Positions 1 through 6,355 of a stretch of 20,326 bases of DNA are shown piece after piece; position 1 is the stretch's first letter, and every line of letters starts with the position of its first letter. Source of the DNA: SOIV01 sp964435925 (GTDB taxonomy: Bacteria; Acidobacteriota; Aminicenantia; Aminicenantales; Aminicenantaceae); assembly GCA_964435925.1 (NCBI GenBank), contig CAYTBG010000043.1, positions 1-20,326 of the forward strand, written 5' to 3'. The translations under genes and the position numbers were made by a program. The notes under the pieces were generated by a model. The model saw only the letters and a list, made by a program, of their open reading frames with translations, was not told where the DNA came from and made no database searches.

Positions 1-74
1 CAATTTATTGTATGAGATCGCACAGCCTGTTCCGAGCAAAGCGAAGGAATCTTCTTCGCTCCTCGCTATGACAC
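1..74 (-). repeat. dispersed GTGTCAT...AATCTCAT-type repeat, cut by the window edge
   Basis: Read on the minus strand, this begins GTGTCATAGCGAG and runs to a GATCTCATACAATAAATT end at the left edge. Its last 20 bases match positions 4811-4830 at 19 of 20 in inverted orientation. It contains a 7-bp hairpin (stem 40-46 with 54-60, loop GAATCTT). It looks like a short interspersed non-coding repeat. Lying just after the dehydrogenase stop, the hairpin could help end transcription, but no clear T-run follows it. Confidence 0.6.
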
Positions 75-97
75 TGGAATAATTGCGTTTGTATAAG

Positions 98-1417
98 CTA
101 AGCTTTGACAACATTATTCCTTTTCTTCTTTATGGCGTTTCGGGTATCAACGATTAGGGATGAGTTTTCTGCAATCCAGGCAAAGTCATAATCAGAATGC
201 GCAGTGGCAATGATCACAGCATCAAATTTTTTTAGCATTTTTTTTGTCAAAGCTACGGACTTAAGCTCTAAGCCGGGATAGTCTCTATGCCCATAAGATT
301 GAGGCACATAGGGATCATTGTAAGAAATTTTAGCTCCTTTATTCTGGAGGAGACTTATAATCTTGAGTGCTGGAGACTCTCTCTGATCATCGATATCTTT
401 TTTGTAAGCAATCCCGAGAATCAATATCCTGGCTCCTTGCACGGACTTTCCTTTCTTGTTTAAGGCTTCGATTGTTTTAGTAACAACATAATAGGGCATA
501 AGGGTATTTATCTCCCCTGCCAGCTCGATAAATTTTGTCGGATGATCGATTTCCTTGGCTTTCCAGGCGAGGTAATAGGGATCAACCGGGATGCAGTGTC
601 CGCCATAGCCAGGACCGGGTAAAAAAGTCATGAATCCGAAGGGCTTTGTGGAAGCTGCCTCGACTACTTCCCAGACGTCTATTCCCATCCGGTCAAAAAT
701 CATCTTCATCTCATTAACCATCGCAATATTGACAGACCGGAAAATATTCTCCATCAGCTTGGTGGCTTCAGCAACTTTTGGCGAGGAGACAGGGACCGTT
801 TTGACTACAATCTGGTCATAAAGAGTTTTTGCCACTCGTCTGCAGCTCGGGGTAACCCCCCCGACGACCTTAGGTATTTTTTCAGTTGTATAAACCTTAT
901 CTCCTGGATTTTCTCTTTCCGGAGAATAAGCCAGGAAAAAATCTTCTCCCGCCTTTAATCCTCCGGCCTCCAACAGAGGAAGCATCTTCTCCTCCGTTGT
1001 CCCTGGATATGTCGTGCTTTCCAAAACTACGAGTTGTCCTTTCCTCAGATTCTTAAAAATAACTTCGGTTGTCGTCAGAACATAAGATAAATCGGGATTT
1101 TTATGGGAATCTAAAGGAGTCGGAACACAGATGATAATCACATCCGCCTTGGCGAGAAGTCCAAAATCAGTTGTTGCCTGAAATTTTTTCTTCTCCAGAG
1201 AACTTTTCAGTTCTTCAGCAGTAAAATGTTTTATATAACTTTTTGCCTGATTCAGCATTTCGACTTTCTTTTCGTCTATGTCAAATCCTAAAACTCCAAA
1301 TCCTTTGCTTAAAAATGTTTTGACCAGAGGAAGCCCCACGTAGCCCAGACCGACGATTCCGATACGAGCTTCCTTTTTGCTTATTTTGTTTTCCAGACTC
1401 AATGCTTCCTTGGACAT
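98..1417 (-). CDS. nucleotide-sugar 6-dehydrogenase (UDP-glucose/GlcNAc/ManNAc dehydrogenase superfamily)
   Basis: A 439-residue protein of normal length for the UDP-sugar dehydrogenase family, which oxidises C6 of a UDP-hexose to the uronic acid with two NAD+. An N-terminal Rossmann motif GIVGLGYVGLP lies at about residues 20-30. The middle has ESTTYPGTTEE and SPERENPGD. The catalytic-cysteine motif GPGYGGHCIPVDPYY places the nucleophile at Cys275. The C-terminal UDP-binding part includes ILGIAYKKDIDDQRESPA. The GGHCIPVDP form resembles the UDP-N-acetylhexosamine branch (WbpA-like) more than plain UDP-glucose dehydrogenases, but exact substrate is inference. It starts 3 bases after the epimerase stop, with an AGGAAA ribosome site, so the two are probably co-transcribed. 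Likely role: making an acidic sugar donor for a surface polysaccharide in the cytoplasm. It is the last gene of the minus-strand run. Confidence 0.93.
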   Translation of the reverse strand: MSKEALSLENKISKKEARIGIVGLGYVGLPLVKTFLSKGFGVLGFDIDEKKVEMLNQAKSYIKHFTAEELKSSLEKKKFQATTDFGLLAKADVIIICVPTPLDSHKNPDLSYVLTTTEVIFKNLRKGQLVVLESTTYPGTTEEKMLPLLEAGGLKAGEDFFLAYSPERENPGDKVYTTEKIPKVVGGVTPSCRRVAKTLYDQIVVKTVPVSSPKVAEATKLMENIFRSVNIAMVNEMKMIFDRMGIDVWEVVEAASTKPFGFMTFLPGPGYGGHCIPVDPYYLAWKAKEIDHPTKFIELAGEINTLMPYYVVTKTIEALNKKGKSVQGARILILGIAYKKDIDDQRESPALKIISLLQNKGAKISYNDPYVPQSYGHRDYPGLELKSVALTKKMLKKFDAVIIATAHSDYDFAWIAENSSLIVDTRNAIKKKRNNVVKA

Positions 1418-1420
1418 TCT

Positions 1421-2356
1421 CTATTTCCTTTCCCTGTACCAGCGGATAGTTTCCTCCAGGCCTTTGCCAAAAGGAATCAGGGGTTCATATTTTAACATTT
1501 TCCTTGCTTTTGAGATATCAGCAAACGAATCCCTGACATCTCCCGGGCGGGGCTCAGTATAGGAGGGGTTGATCTCTTCCTTCAATATTTCGTTTAAATT
1601 TGAAGCCAGAGAATTAACTGTTGTTCTCTCACCGCAGGCAATATTGAAAACCTCACCAGAAACGCCCTGGGCTTTTGAGGCCAGGATATTGGCCTCCACT
1701 ACGTTAGATATATAGGTAAAATCACGCGTTTGTTCACCATCGCCGAAAATTGTGGGGCTTTCACCCTTGAGCATCCTGGCAATAAAATTTGGCACCACCG
1801 CTGCATACTGGGAAGAAGGGTCCTGCCGAGGACCGAAGATGTTAAAATACCTGAGGCAAACTGTGGAGAGACCGAAAATCTGGCTGAAAACGTGACAATA
1901 TTTTTCGCCAGTAAGTTTGCTTATGGCGTAAGGGGATAAAGGATTTCCTAAAGTTCGTTCTTTTTTGGGGAGGGTAGGATCATCGCCGTACACAGAAGAA
2001 GAGGAGGCAAAAACAAATCCTTTGACCTTTGCTTCTCGGGAAGCAAGGAGAATGTTCAAAGTCCCCTTGATATTGATATCAGTTGCTAGAAGTGGATCTT
2101 CGATAGAGCGGGGAACAGAAGGCAAAGCCGCCTGATGTAAAACAAAATCCACTCCTTCTAAGGCACGTCTGCAGGCATCATAATCTCTGATATCCCCTTC
2201 TACGAGTGCTATCTTATCCAAGAAGGAGGAGATGTTTTCTCTTTTTCCCGTTAAAAAATTATCAATAATCTTGACTGAATATCCCCTTTTGACAAGTTCT
2301 TCGGCAATATTTGAACCGATAAAACCAGCCCCACCCGTTACCAAGTATTTATCCAT
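1421..2356 (-). CDS. NAD-dependent sugar-nucleotide epimerase (extended SDR, UDP-GlcNAc/UDP-glucose 4-epimerase-like)
   Basis: A 311-residue extended short-chain dehydrogenase. TGGAGFIGS (residues 7-15) is the NAD-binding loop. The catalytic set is SSSSVYG near 119-124 with Tyr143 and Lys147 in SPYAISKLTGEKY. LRYFNIFGPRQDPSSQYAAV is the signature of UDP-GlcNAc/UDP-glucose 4-epimerases of the WbpP/GalE group. The family interconverts gluco and galacto forms of UDP-sugars. Paired with the adjoining dehydrogenase it could yield a galacturonic-type donor, as in O-antigen or capsule pathways; this pairing is inference. A gap of about 120 bases holding two hairpin repeats separates it from cysC upstream, so transcription from cysC may be partly interrupted here. 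Confidence 0.92.
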   Translation of the reverse strand: MDKYLVTGGAGFIGSNIAEELVKRGYSVKIIDNFLTGKRENISSFLDKIALVEGDIRDYDACRRALEGVDFVLHQAALPSVPRSIEDPLLATDINIKGTLNILLASREAKVKGFVFASSSSVYGDDPTLPKKERTLGNPLSPYAISKLTGEKYCHVFSQIFGLSTVCLRYFNIFGPRQDPSSQYAAVVPNFIARMLKGESPTIFGDGEQTRDFTYISNVVEANILASKAQGVSGEVFNIACGERTTVNSLASNLNEILKEEINPSYTEPRPGDVRDSFADISKARKMLKYEPLIPFGKGLEETIRWYRERK

Positions 2357-2394
2357 TTTTTTAACTAACAGTTATATCATTTTATATATAAAAG

Positions 2395-2470
2395 GTGGGC
2401 TTGATAAATCAAGCCCCTACAATTCCTTTTTATCCTTATAAGTGTGGGTTTGATAAATCAAGCCCCTACA
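2395..2470 (-). repeat. two copies of a TGTAGGGGCTTGATTTATCAAGCCC hairpin repeat family
   Basis: Two copies, 2395-2421 and 2444-2470. Each contains an inverted repeat; the first is the 20-base GGGCTTGATAAATCAAGCCC (9-bp stem, 2-base loop). On the minus strand, the direction of local transcription, each hairpin starts with TGTAGGGG; the copy nearer the epimerase is followed by CACCTTTTATA, giving a weak terminator look. The same family recurs at 10335-10500, oriented with transcription there too. They fill the cysC-epimerase gap. Confidence 0.85.
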
Positions 2471-2475
2471 ACAAT

Positions 2476-3006
2476 TTATTCTAAATATCCTAAATCATTC
2501 AATTTCTGGATAACCTTTTCGGCGCTCTCTTCCAGAGTTTCCTTATCGGTCTCCAGAAGAATTTCCGGCTCCACCGGCTCCTCATAAGGGTCAGAGACAC
2601 CGGTGAACTCTTTTATCTCTCCCTTGAGTGCTTTTTTGTACATTCCTCTTACATCACGCTCGATGCAAACTTCCAGAGGGCATTGGACATAAACTTCCAT
2701 GAAATTTCCGATCTCTGCCCGCGATTGGGCCCTAATCTCACGATAGGGAGAAATAAAAGAAGTGAGCACTGCCACACCATTCCTGGTCAAAAGCTTGGCC
2801 ACAAACGTCACCCGTCGAATGTTTTCATCCCTATCTTCTTTTGAAAACCCCAAGTCTCGAGTCAGACTCTCACGGACTATATCGCCGTCCAACCTCTCAA
2901 CCTTCAGGCCTTTCTCTTTTAATATTTCTGCTACCCGATCTGCCACCGCAGATTTCCCTGAAGACGGCAATCCTGTAAACCATAAAGTGAATCCTTTTTG
3001 CTCCAT
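2476..3006 (-). CDS. cysC: adenylylsulfate kinase (APS kinase)
   Basis: A 176-residue APS kinase, which phosphorylates adenosine 5'-phosphosulfate at the 3' position with ATP to make PAPS. The P-loop is GLPSSGKS at residues 12-19. LDGDIVRESLTRDLGFSKED and the RDENIRRV stretch are the family's APS-binding signature, and FISPYREIRAQSR is the expected downstream motif. The frame stays open upstream to 3051, inside the sulfotransferase gene. I chose the ATG at 3006 because AGAGAGG lies just before it, the sulfotransferase stop is 4 bases upstream, and the usual family N-terminus begins there. It sits downstream of sat and the sulfotransferase in one run, so PAPS would be made beside an enzyme that could use it. 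Confidence 0.95.
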   Translation of the reverse strand: MEQKGFTLWFTGLPSSGKSAVADRVAEILKEKGLKVERLDGDIVRESLTRDLGFSKEDRDENIRRVTFVAKLLTRNGVAVLTSFISPYREIRAQSRAEIGNFMEVYVQCPLEVCIERDVRGMYKKALKGEIKEFTGVSDPYEEPVEPEILLETDKETLEESAEKVIQKLNDLGYLE

Positions 3007-3010
3007 CTTA

Positions 3011-3574
3011 TTACCTCTCTCTCCTCTGTCTGTACAATTTCTCATCAACAACCTCTATCATTTTTTCTAGACCCAGATTTCTCTCCTCCAGGAAACAACG
3101 TATATCCTCCAGATGCTTTTTAGGGCTGGAAAGAATCTCGTTGTAGTTTACAAATAAAACCTGCATGTCTTCCCTTCCTTTAATATCTGCCTTTGTCTTG
3201 TTGTTCAACTTGATGAAGGCCTTCTTTGTTTCATCCCTTTCCTCATCCTTGGCTCTCATCATTTCCTCCATCGAGTCCAGTATTTCATCTATGTTCCTAT
3301 CGACATAGATCAGTTTGTAGTTGCCAGGAGGAAGGTATTGAAGGCCGTAGGCTATTACCTTTAAAACTCTATCCTCAAAATTGAACACATAATCTGGGTT
3401 GTCCTTGAGTTTATCTATGATACTCTCTACTTCCAGGTATCCCTTCGGATTGCTGCGATCAGGCTTCCTCTTTGCGTCTGAAGCCACGGGCAAGCCCCCC
3501 GCTTCCAGAATTTGCATTAACATCGATGTGCCTGATCGAGGCAGGCCCGAGACTATGTAAATCTGTTTCATCAT
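3011..3574 (-). CDS. small P-loop sulfotransferase-like protein
   Basis: A 187-residue protein with the N-terminal phosphosulfate-binding loop SGLPRSGTSML (residues 9-19), the 5'-PSB loop of PAPS-dependent sulfotransferases. Next come NPKGYLEVE near 43-51 and the hydrophobic strand YKLIYVDRNIDEILDSM, resembling the 3'-phosphate-binding region in which an Arg precedes a helix. It is shorter than typical carbohydrate sulfotransferases (250-350 residues), so the acceptor-binding part is reduced. It lies between sat and cysC, with a 2-base gap from sat and a 4-base gap to cysC, so it is very probably co-translated with the PAPS-making enzymes. Acceptor unknown; a surface glycan is suggested by the epimerase and dehydrogenase next door. 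Alternatively it could be a P-loop nucleotide-binding protein without transferase activity. Confidence 0.75.
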   Translation of the reverse strand: MMKQIYIVSGLPRSGTSMLMQILEAGGLPVASDAKRKPDRSNPKGYLEVESIIDKLKDNPDYVFNFEDRVLKVIAYGLQYLPPGNYKLIYVDRNIDEILDSMEEMMRAKDEERDETKKAFIKLNNKTKADIKGREDMQVLFVNYNEILSSPKKHLEDIRCFLEERNLGLEKMIEVVDEKLYRQRRER

Positions 3575-3576
3575 TT

Positions 3577-4725
3577 CTACTCCACGAATGGATTGTCGTA
3601 ACTGAGGATAATTTTAGCTACTTCTGGCCGCATCAGTTCCGGCGGTGGAATCTTTCCCTGAATCAGCAATTCTCTAATCTTTGTCCCGCTGAAGTTGATG
3701 TGTTCTGAAGGTTGATGGGGGCATGTTTTCTCGTTGACTACAGAATTGCACTTCTTGCAAAAAGAAAAAGACTTAAAGAATAAAGGGACAATTCCCAGAT
3801 CAGGGAATTCTTCGAAAATATCTTGAGCAGCGTAAGGTGAATAGTAATTGCCAACACCTGCATGATCACGGCCTATGATAATATGAGTGCAGCCAAAATT
3901 TTTTCGGATTATGGCATGAAAGATAGCCTCCCTCGGACCAGCATACCTCATTTCCATCTGGAGAATGGCCACCACTGCCCGCTCCTTTAGATAATAATGT
4001 TTGATGAGCTCATCATAAGAGGCAAGAATCACTTCGTCTTTGAAATCCCCTTTTTTCTTGCGGCCAATGACAGGATTCACGAAGATTCCATCGGTGAAAG
4101 TCAGGGCTGTTTTCTGGACATATTCATGTCCGATATGGGGAGTATTCCTTGTTTGAAAACCTACAACTGTCCTCCAGCCCTTCTCTTTAAAAAGAACCCT
4201 TGTCTCGATTGGCTTGAGTTTATAGTTATAAAAAGGAGTTGGGGATTCCTGAATTAAATCGATTTTCCCCGCAAGTAGAACATCTTTCATGCCTCTAACC
4301 TTAGCCACACCAGGATGAGCCGTGTCTTTTGTCTGGAAGACCTTCTCTGCCATCTCTTCTCTGTTGTATTCATATTTCTCTTCAAGATGGAGAAGAGCTA
4401 TTGGATCGTTGCTATCATTGCGCAGGATAACTTCCCGCCCTATCTTCAATTTTTTTGCCACTTCCTTTTCAGCATCAAGGACAATAGGAATGGGCCAGGG
4501 AAGGTCGTCGGAAAGCCTCATGTGGTTCAAAACATTCCGGTACTCCCCTTCCCCCATAAAACCTTCGAGAGGACTGAAATTACCGAAAGCAATGTTTTCC
4601 ACATCGCTTACTAACTCAAAATTCAATTTAAGAGACGGTAAAACCTTGGCTTTCTCCAGAGCTTTCTCTTTCTCTTCTCCGCGAAGAACTCGCTCCACAA
4701 GTTTGCTTCCATGAGGCTGAATCAT
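3577..4725 (-). CDS. sat: sulfate adenylyltransferase (ATP sulfurylase)
   Basis: A 382-residue homo-oligomeric-type ATP sulfurylase, which joins sulfate and ATP to give APS and pyrophosphate. Numbering from the upstream ATG at 4767, the active-site motif is QTRNTPHIGHE at 205-215 (usual form QxRNPxHxxH) and the second motif is GRDHAG at 299-304. The C-terminal part has CKKC...CPH (Cys337, 340, 349), a zinc-type knuckle seen in archaeal and thermophile Sat, then FSGTKIREL. I chose the ATG at 4725 rather than 4767: a strong GGAGGAG ribosome site lies 6 bases before it and the protein then begins MIQPHG, the usual family start. It heads the minus-strand run and would feed APS to CysC. The Thr in RNTPH instead of the usual Pro-Leu/Val pair is a minor oddity. 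Confidence 0.95.
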   Translation of the reverse strand: MIQPHGSKLVERVLRGEEKEKALEKAKVLPSLKLNFELVSDVENIAFGNFSPLEGFMGEGEYRNVLNHMRLSDDLPWPIPIVLDAEKEVAKKLKIGREVILRNDSNDPIALLHLEEKYEYNREEMAEKVFQTKDTAHPGVAKVRGMKDVLLAGKIDLIQESPTPFYNYKLKPIETRVLFKEKGWRTVVGFQTRNTPHIGHEYVQKTALTFTDGIFVNPVIGRKKKGDFKDEVILASYDELIKHYYLKERAVVAILQMEMRYAGPREAIFHAIIRKNFGCTHIIIGRDHAGVGNYYSPYAAQDIFEEFPDLGIVPLFFKSFSFCKKCNSVVNEKTCPHQPSEHINFSGTKIRELLIQGKIPPPELMRPEVAKIILSYDNPFVE

Positions 4726-4780
4726 CTTTCTCTCCTCCGATGAGGCAAGCAGCAGGCTATTTTCCAATTCACTTGATTAT

Positions 4781-4940
4781 GTGTCATTGAGAGCGGCCGA
4801 AGGAAGCGCGGCAATCTCATACAATAAATTATCGTGACGAGCGATCTTTGAGTGTCCGATAAGCGAGCGAAGGGAGCGTAACAATCCGCCGTTGCGAGCA
4901 TAGCGTGGCAATCTCATCAGAATAATTATCATAACGGGCA
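4781..4940 (+). repeat. dispersed GTGTCATTGAGAG...GCAATCTCAT repeat, two half-units
   Basis: The stretch between sat and the small gene upstream holds no ORF. It carries two related units about 97 bases apart: GGCAATCTCAT at 4810-4820 and again at 4907-4917, each followed by a similar AATAA(A)TTATC(G/A)T(G/A)ACG(A/G)GC tail. GTGTCATTGAGAGC at the left side is the typical start of this repeat family. Positions 4811-4830 match 2-21 in inverted orientation (19 of 20). Likely an interspersed repeat rather than a gene. Confidence 0.65.
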
Positions 4941-4964
4941 TATCATGGTAATAACAGAGTAAAA

Positions 4965-5180
4965 TCAGTCAATATAACCCAGCGCTTTCAATCTTTTCTT
5001 TACTTTTTCTTCGTCCTCTTTAGTCAAGGCTTCCTGTGCCGCCTCCTCTTTCGAAAGGTTTTCTCTCAATACCTTAGCAACGTAGCTCGAGACAGAAGTG
5101 ATTTCTGAACCTTTTATCTTTTCCTCTATTTTCTTATACAAGGATGTGGGAATAGAAACGTCTGTAAATTCTTTCTCCAT
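4965..5180 (-). CDS. small ribbon-helix-helix (CopG/Arc-like) protein
   Basis: A 71-residue protein. The N-terminal VSIPTSLYKKIEEKI, followed by SVSSYVAKVLRENL (about 8-45), fits the strand-helix-helix pattern of CopG/MetJ/Arc-type DNA-binding proteins. The rest is a charged helix ending KKRLKALGYID. A GGGAGA ribosome site precedes the ATG at 5180 by 7 bases. It is transcribed in the same direction as sat, with about 240 bases of repeat between them. It could be a local transcription regulator of the sulfation operon, or an antitoxin-like protein without a visible partner; both are inference. The length is usual for free-standing RHH proteins. Confidence 0.7.
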   Translation of the reverse strand: MEKEFTDVSIPTSLYKKIEEKIKGSEITSVSSYVAKVLRENLSKEEAAQEALTKEDEEKVKKRLKALGYID

Positions 5181-5209
5181 CTTTTTTCTCCCTTGTTAAC
5201 TAAAAGCTG

Positions 5210-5231
5210 AAGCCCCTTCCGAAACGGGCTT
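5210..5231. other. hairpin in the divergent intergenic region
   Basis: AAGCCC (5210-5215) pairs with GGGCTT (5226-5231) across the loop CTTCCGAAAC. On the plus strand TTATTATTAT follows, which is terminator-like, but no plus-strand gene precedes it. On the minus strand it falls in the 5' leader of the small RHH gene, about 30 bases before its ATG, so it could be an attenuator. Function not established. Confidence 0.35.
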
Positions 5232-5320
5232 TTATTATTATCCTTTTTGATTTAAGTAAGATATATACAACACCTCACCCATTTTTTCAAGAATTAACGA
5301 CGGGGTCAGACTTGACCAGC

Positions 5321-5351
5321 TTGACAAATTCCCTCGTTTAATGTTTATAAT
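5321..5351 (+). promoter_or_regulatory. candidate sigma70-type promoter for phoH
   Basis: A perfect TTGACA (5321-5326) and a perfect TATAAT (5346-5351) are 19 bases apart, slightly longer than the 17-base optimum. The -10 ends 2 bases before the first phoH ATG, so transcription from here would begin inside the first codons and favour the ATG at 5396. Just upstream, GGTCA/TGACC forms a small inverted repeat (5305-5318). Confidence 0.5.
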
Positions 5352-5353
5352 TT

Positions 5354-6349
5354 ATGAAATGGAAGAAGATCCCTTCCCTGCCACCTAATAATAATATGGA
5401 AAAAATCGAACACCCCTACTTCAGGAAGAATTCTTTTTCGGGAGTTCTGGACAAGAATTTGAAAAAGCTCGAAAAAAGGCTGGGAACCTCTCTCTCTGTC
5501 CGGGGAGACAGCCTTTTGATAGATGGCGACCAAGAAAAAGTCGAATTCGCTAAACACTTCTTCAACAAAATGAGAGAGCTGGAGGAAAAAGGATACGCTC
5601 TTAAAAAAGAAGATTTTCACATCGTGCTTGATTTTCTAAAAGAGGACCGCAATCATAGCCTGGAAGACTTTTTTCCAGCAGAAGCCTTGAATCTATCCCG
5701 AAAATCAGTCACTCCCAAAAGCCTCAACCAACAAGAATACATTCAAGCAATCAAAAATCTTGATTTAGTCTTTGGGATAGGACCTGCAGGGACTGGAAAG
5801 ACTTACTTAGCCATGGCTATGGCTCTTTCCTTCCTCCAGAATAAGACTGTTAATCGCATCATCCTTACCCGACCTGCCGTTGAGGCAGGCGAAAAACTAG
5901 GTTTTCTTCCCGGGAATATGTACCAAAAAATAAATCCCTACCTGCGCCCTCTCTATGACGCTCTCTTTGACTTAGCTGAGTCAGAACAGGCTAACAAACT
6001 GATTGAGAAAGGTGTCATAGAAATTGCTCCCTTAGCCTTCATGAGAGGAAGAACTCTGAACAATTCCTTCATTATTCTCGATGAAGCCCAAAACACAACA
6101 AAAGAACAGATGAAGATGATCTTAACTCGCGCTGGCTTTGACTCAAAGATGGTTGTTACAGCTGATATCACTCAGATAGACCTGCCTCAGCCCCACAAGT
6201 CCGGCGTATTGCATGCCATGCGAATTCTATCTTCCATAAACGGGATAGCTACTATCCATTTTAACGAAAGAGATGTTTTCAGGCACCCGTTGGTTCAAAA
6301 AATTATAAAAGCCTACCAAAAAGCTGAGGCTAAATCTCGCAAAAAGTAA
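5354..6349 (+). CDS. phoH: PhoH-family ATPase (PhoH/YbeZ)
   Basis: A 331-residue PhoH-like P-loop ATPase, a predicted RNA-linked NTPase whose gene often neighbours ybeY, as here. The N-terminal region (to about 100) has the KH-like pattern LEKRLGTSLSVRGDSLLIDG. Then come Walker A GPAGTGKT at 143-150, TRPAVEAGEKLGFLPG, the FMRGRTLNNSFIILDEAQNT stretch with the Walker B Asp-Glu, and ADITQIDLP. It ends with the usual RHPLVQKIIKAYQ. Start is uncertain: the outermost ATG (5354) sits 2 bases after a TATAAT box and lacks a ribosome site. The in-frame ATG at 5396 would give 317 residues with all domains kept, though it too lacks a clear ribosome site. First gene of the plus-strand housekeeping run; the 7TM-HD gene follows after 6 bases. 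Confidence 0.95.
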   Translation: MKWKKIPSLPPNNNMEKIEHPYFRKNSFSGVLDKNLKKLEKRLGTSLSVRGDSLLIDGDQEKVEFAKHFFNKMRELEEKGYALKKEDFHIVLDFLKEDRNHSLEDFFPAEALNLSRKSVTPKSLNQQEYIQAIKNLDLVFGIGPAGTGKTYLAMAMALSFLQNKTVNRIILTRPAVEAGEKLGFLPGNMYQKINPYLRPLYDALFDLAESEQANKLIEKGVIEIAPLAFMRGRTLNNSFIILDEAQNTTKEQMKMILTRAGFDSKMVVTADITQIDLPQPHKSGVLHAMRILSSINGIATIHFNERDVFRHPLVQKIIKAYQKAEAKSRKK

Positions 6350-6355
6350 AAGCAA

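Noticed and set aside
4315..4714. Open frames of 99 and 130 codons on the plus strand within sat, and similar long antisense frames in other genes
   Set aside because: They lie opposite well-supported genes, lack ribosome sites and have no recognisable protein features; they are shadows of the coding strand.
4726..4767. Upstream ATG for sat at 4767
   Set aside because: The strong GGAGGAG ribosome site and the family-typical MIQPHG start favour 4725.
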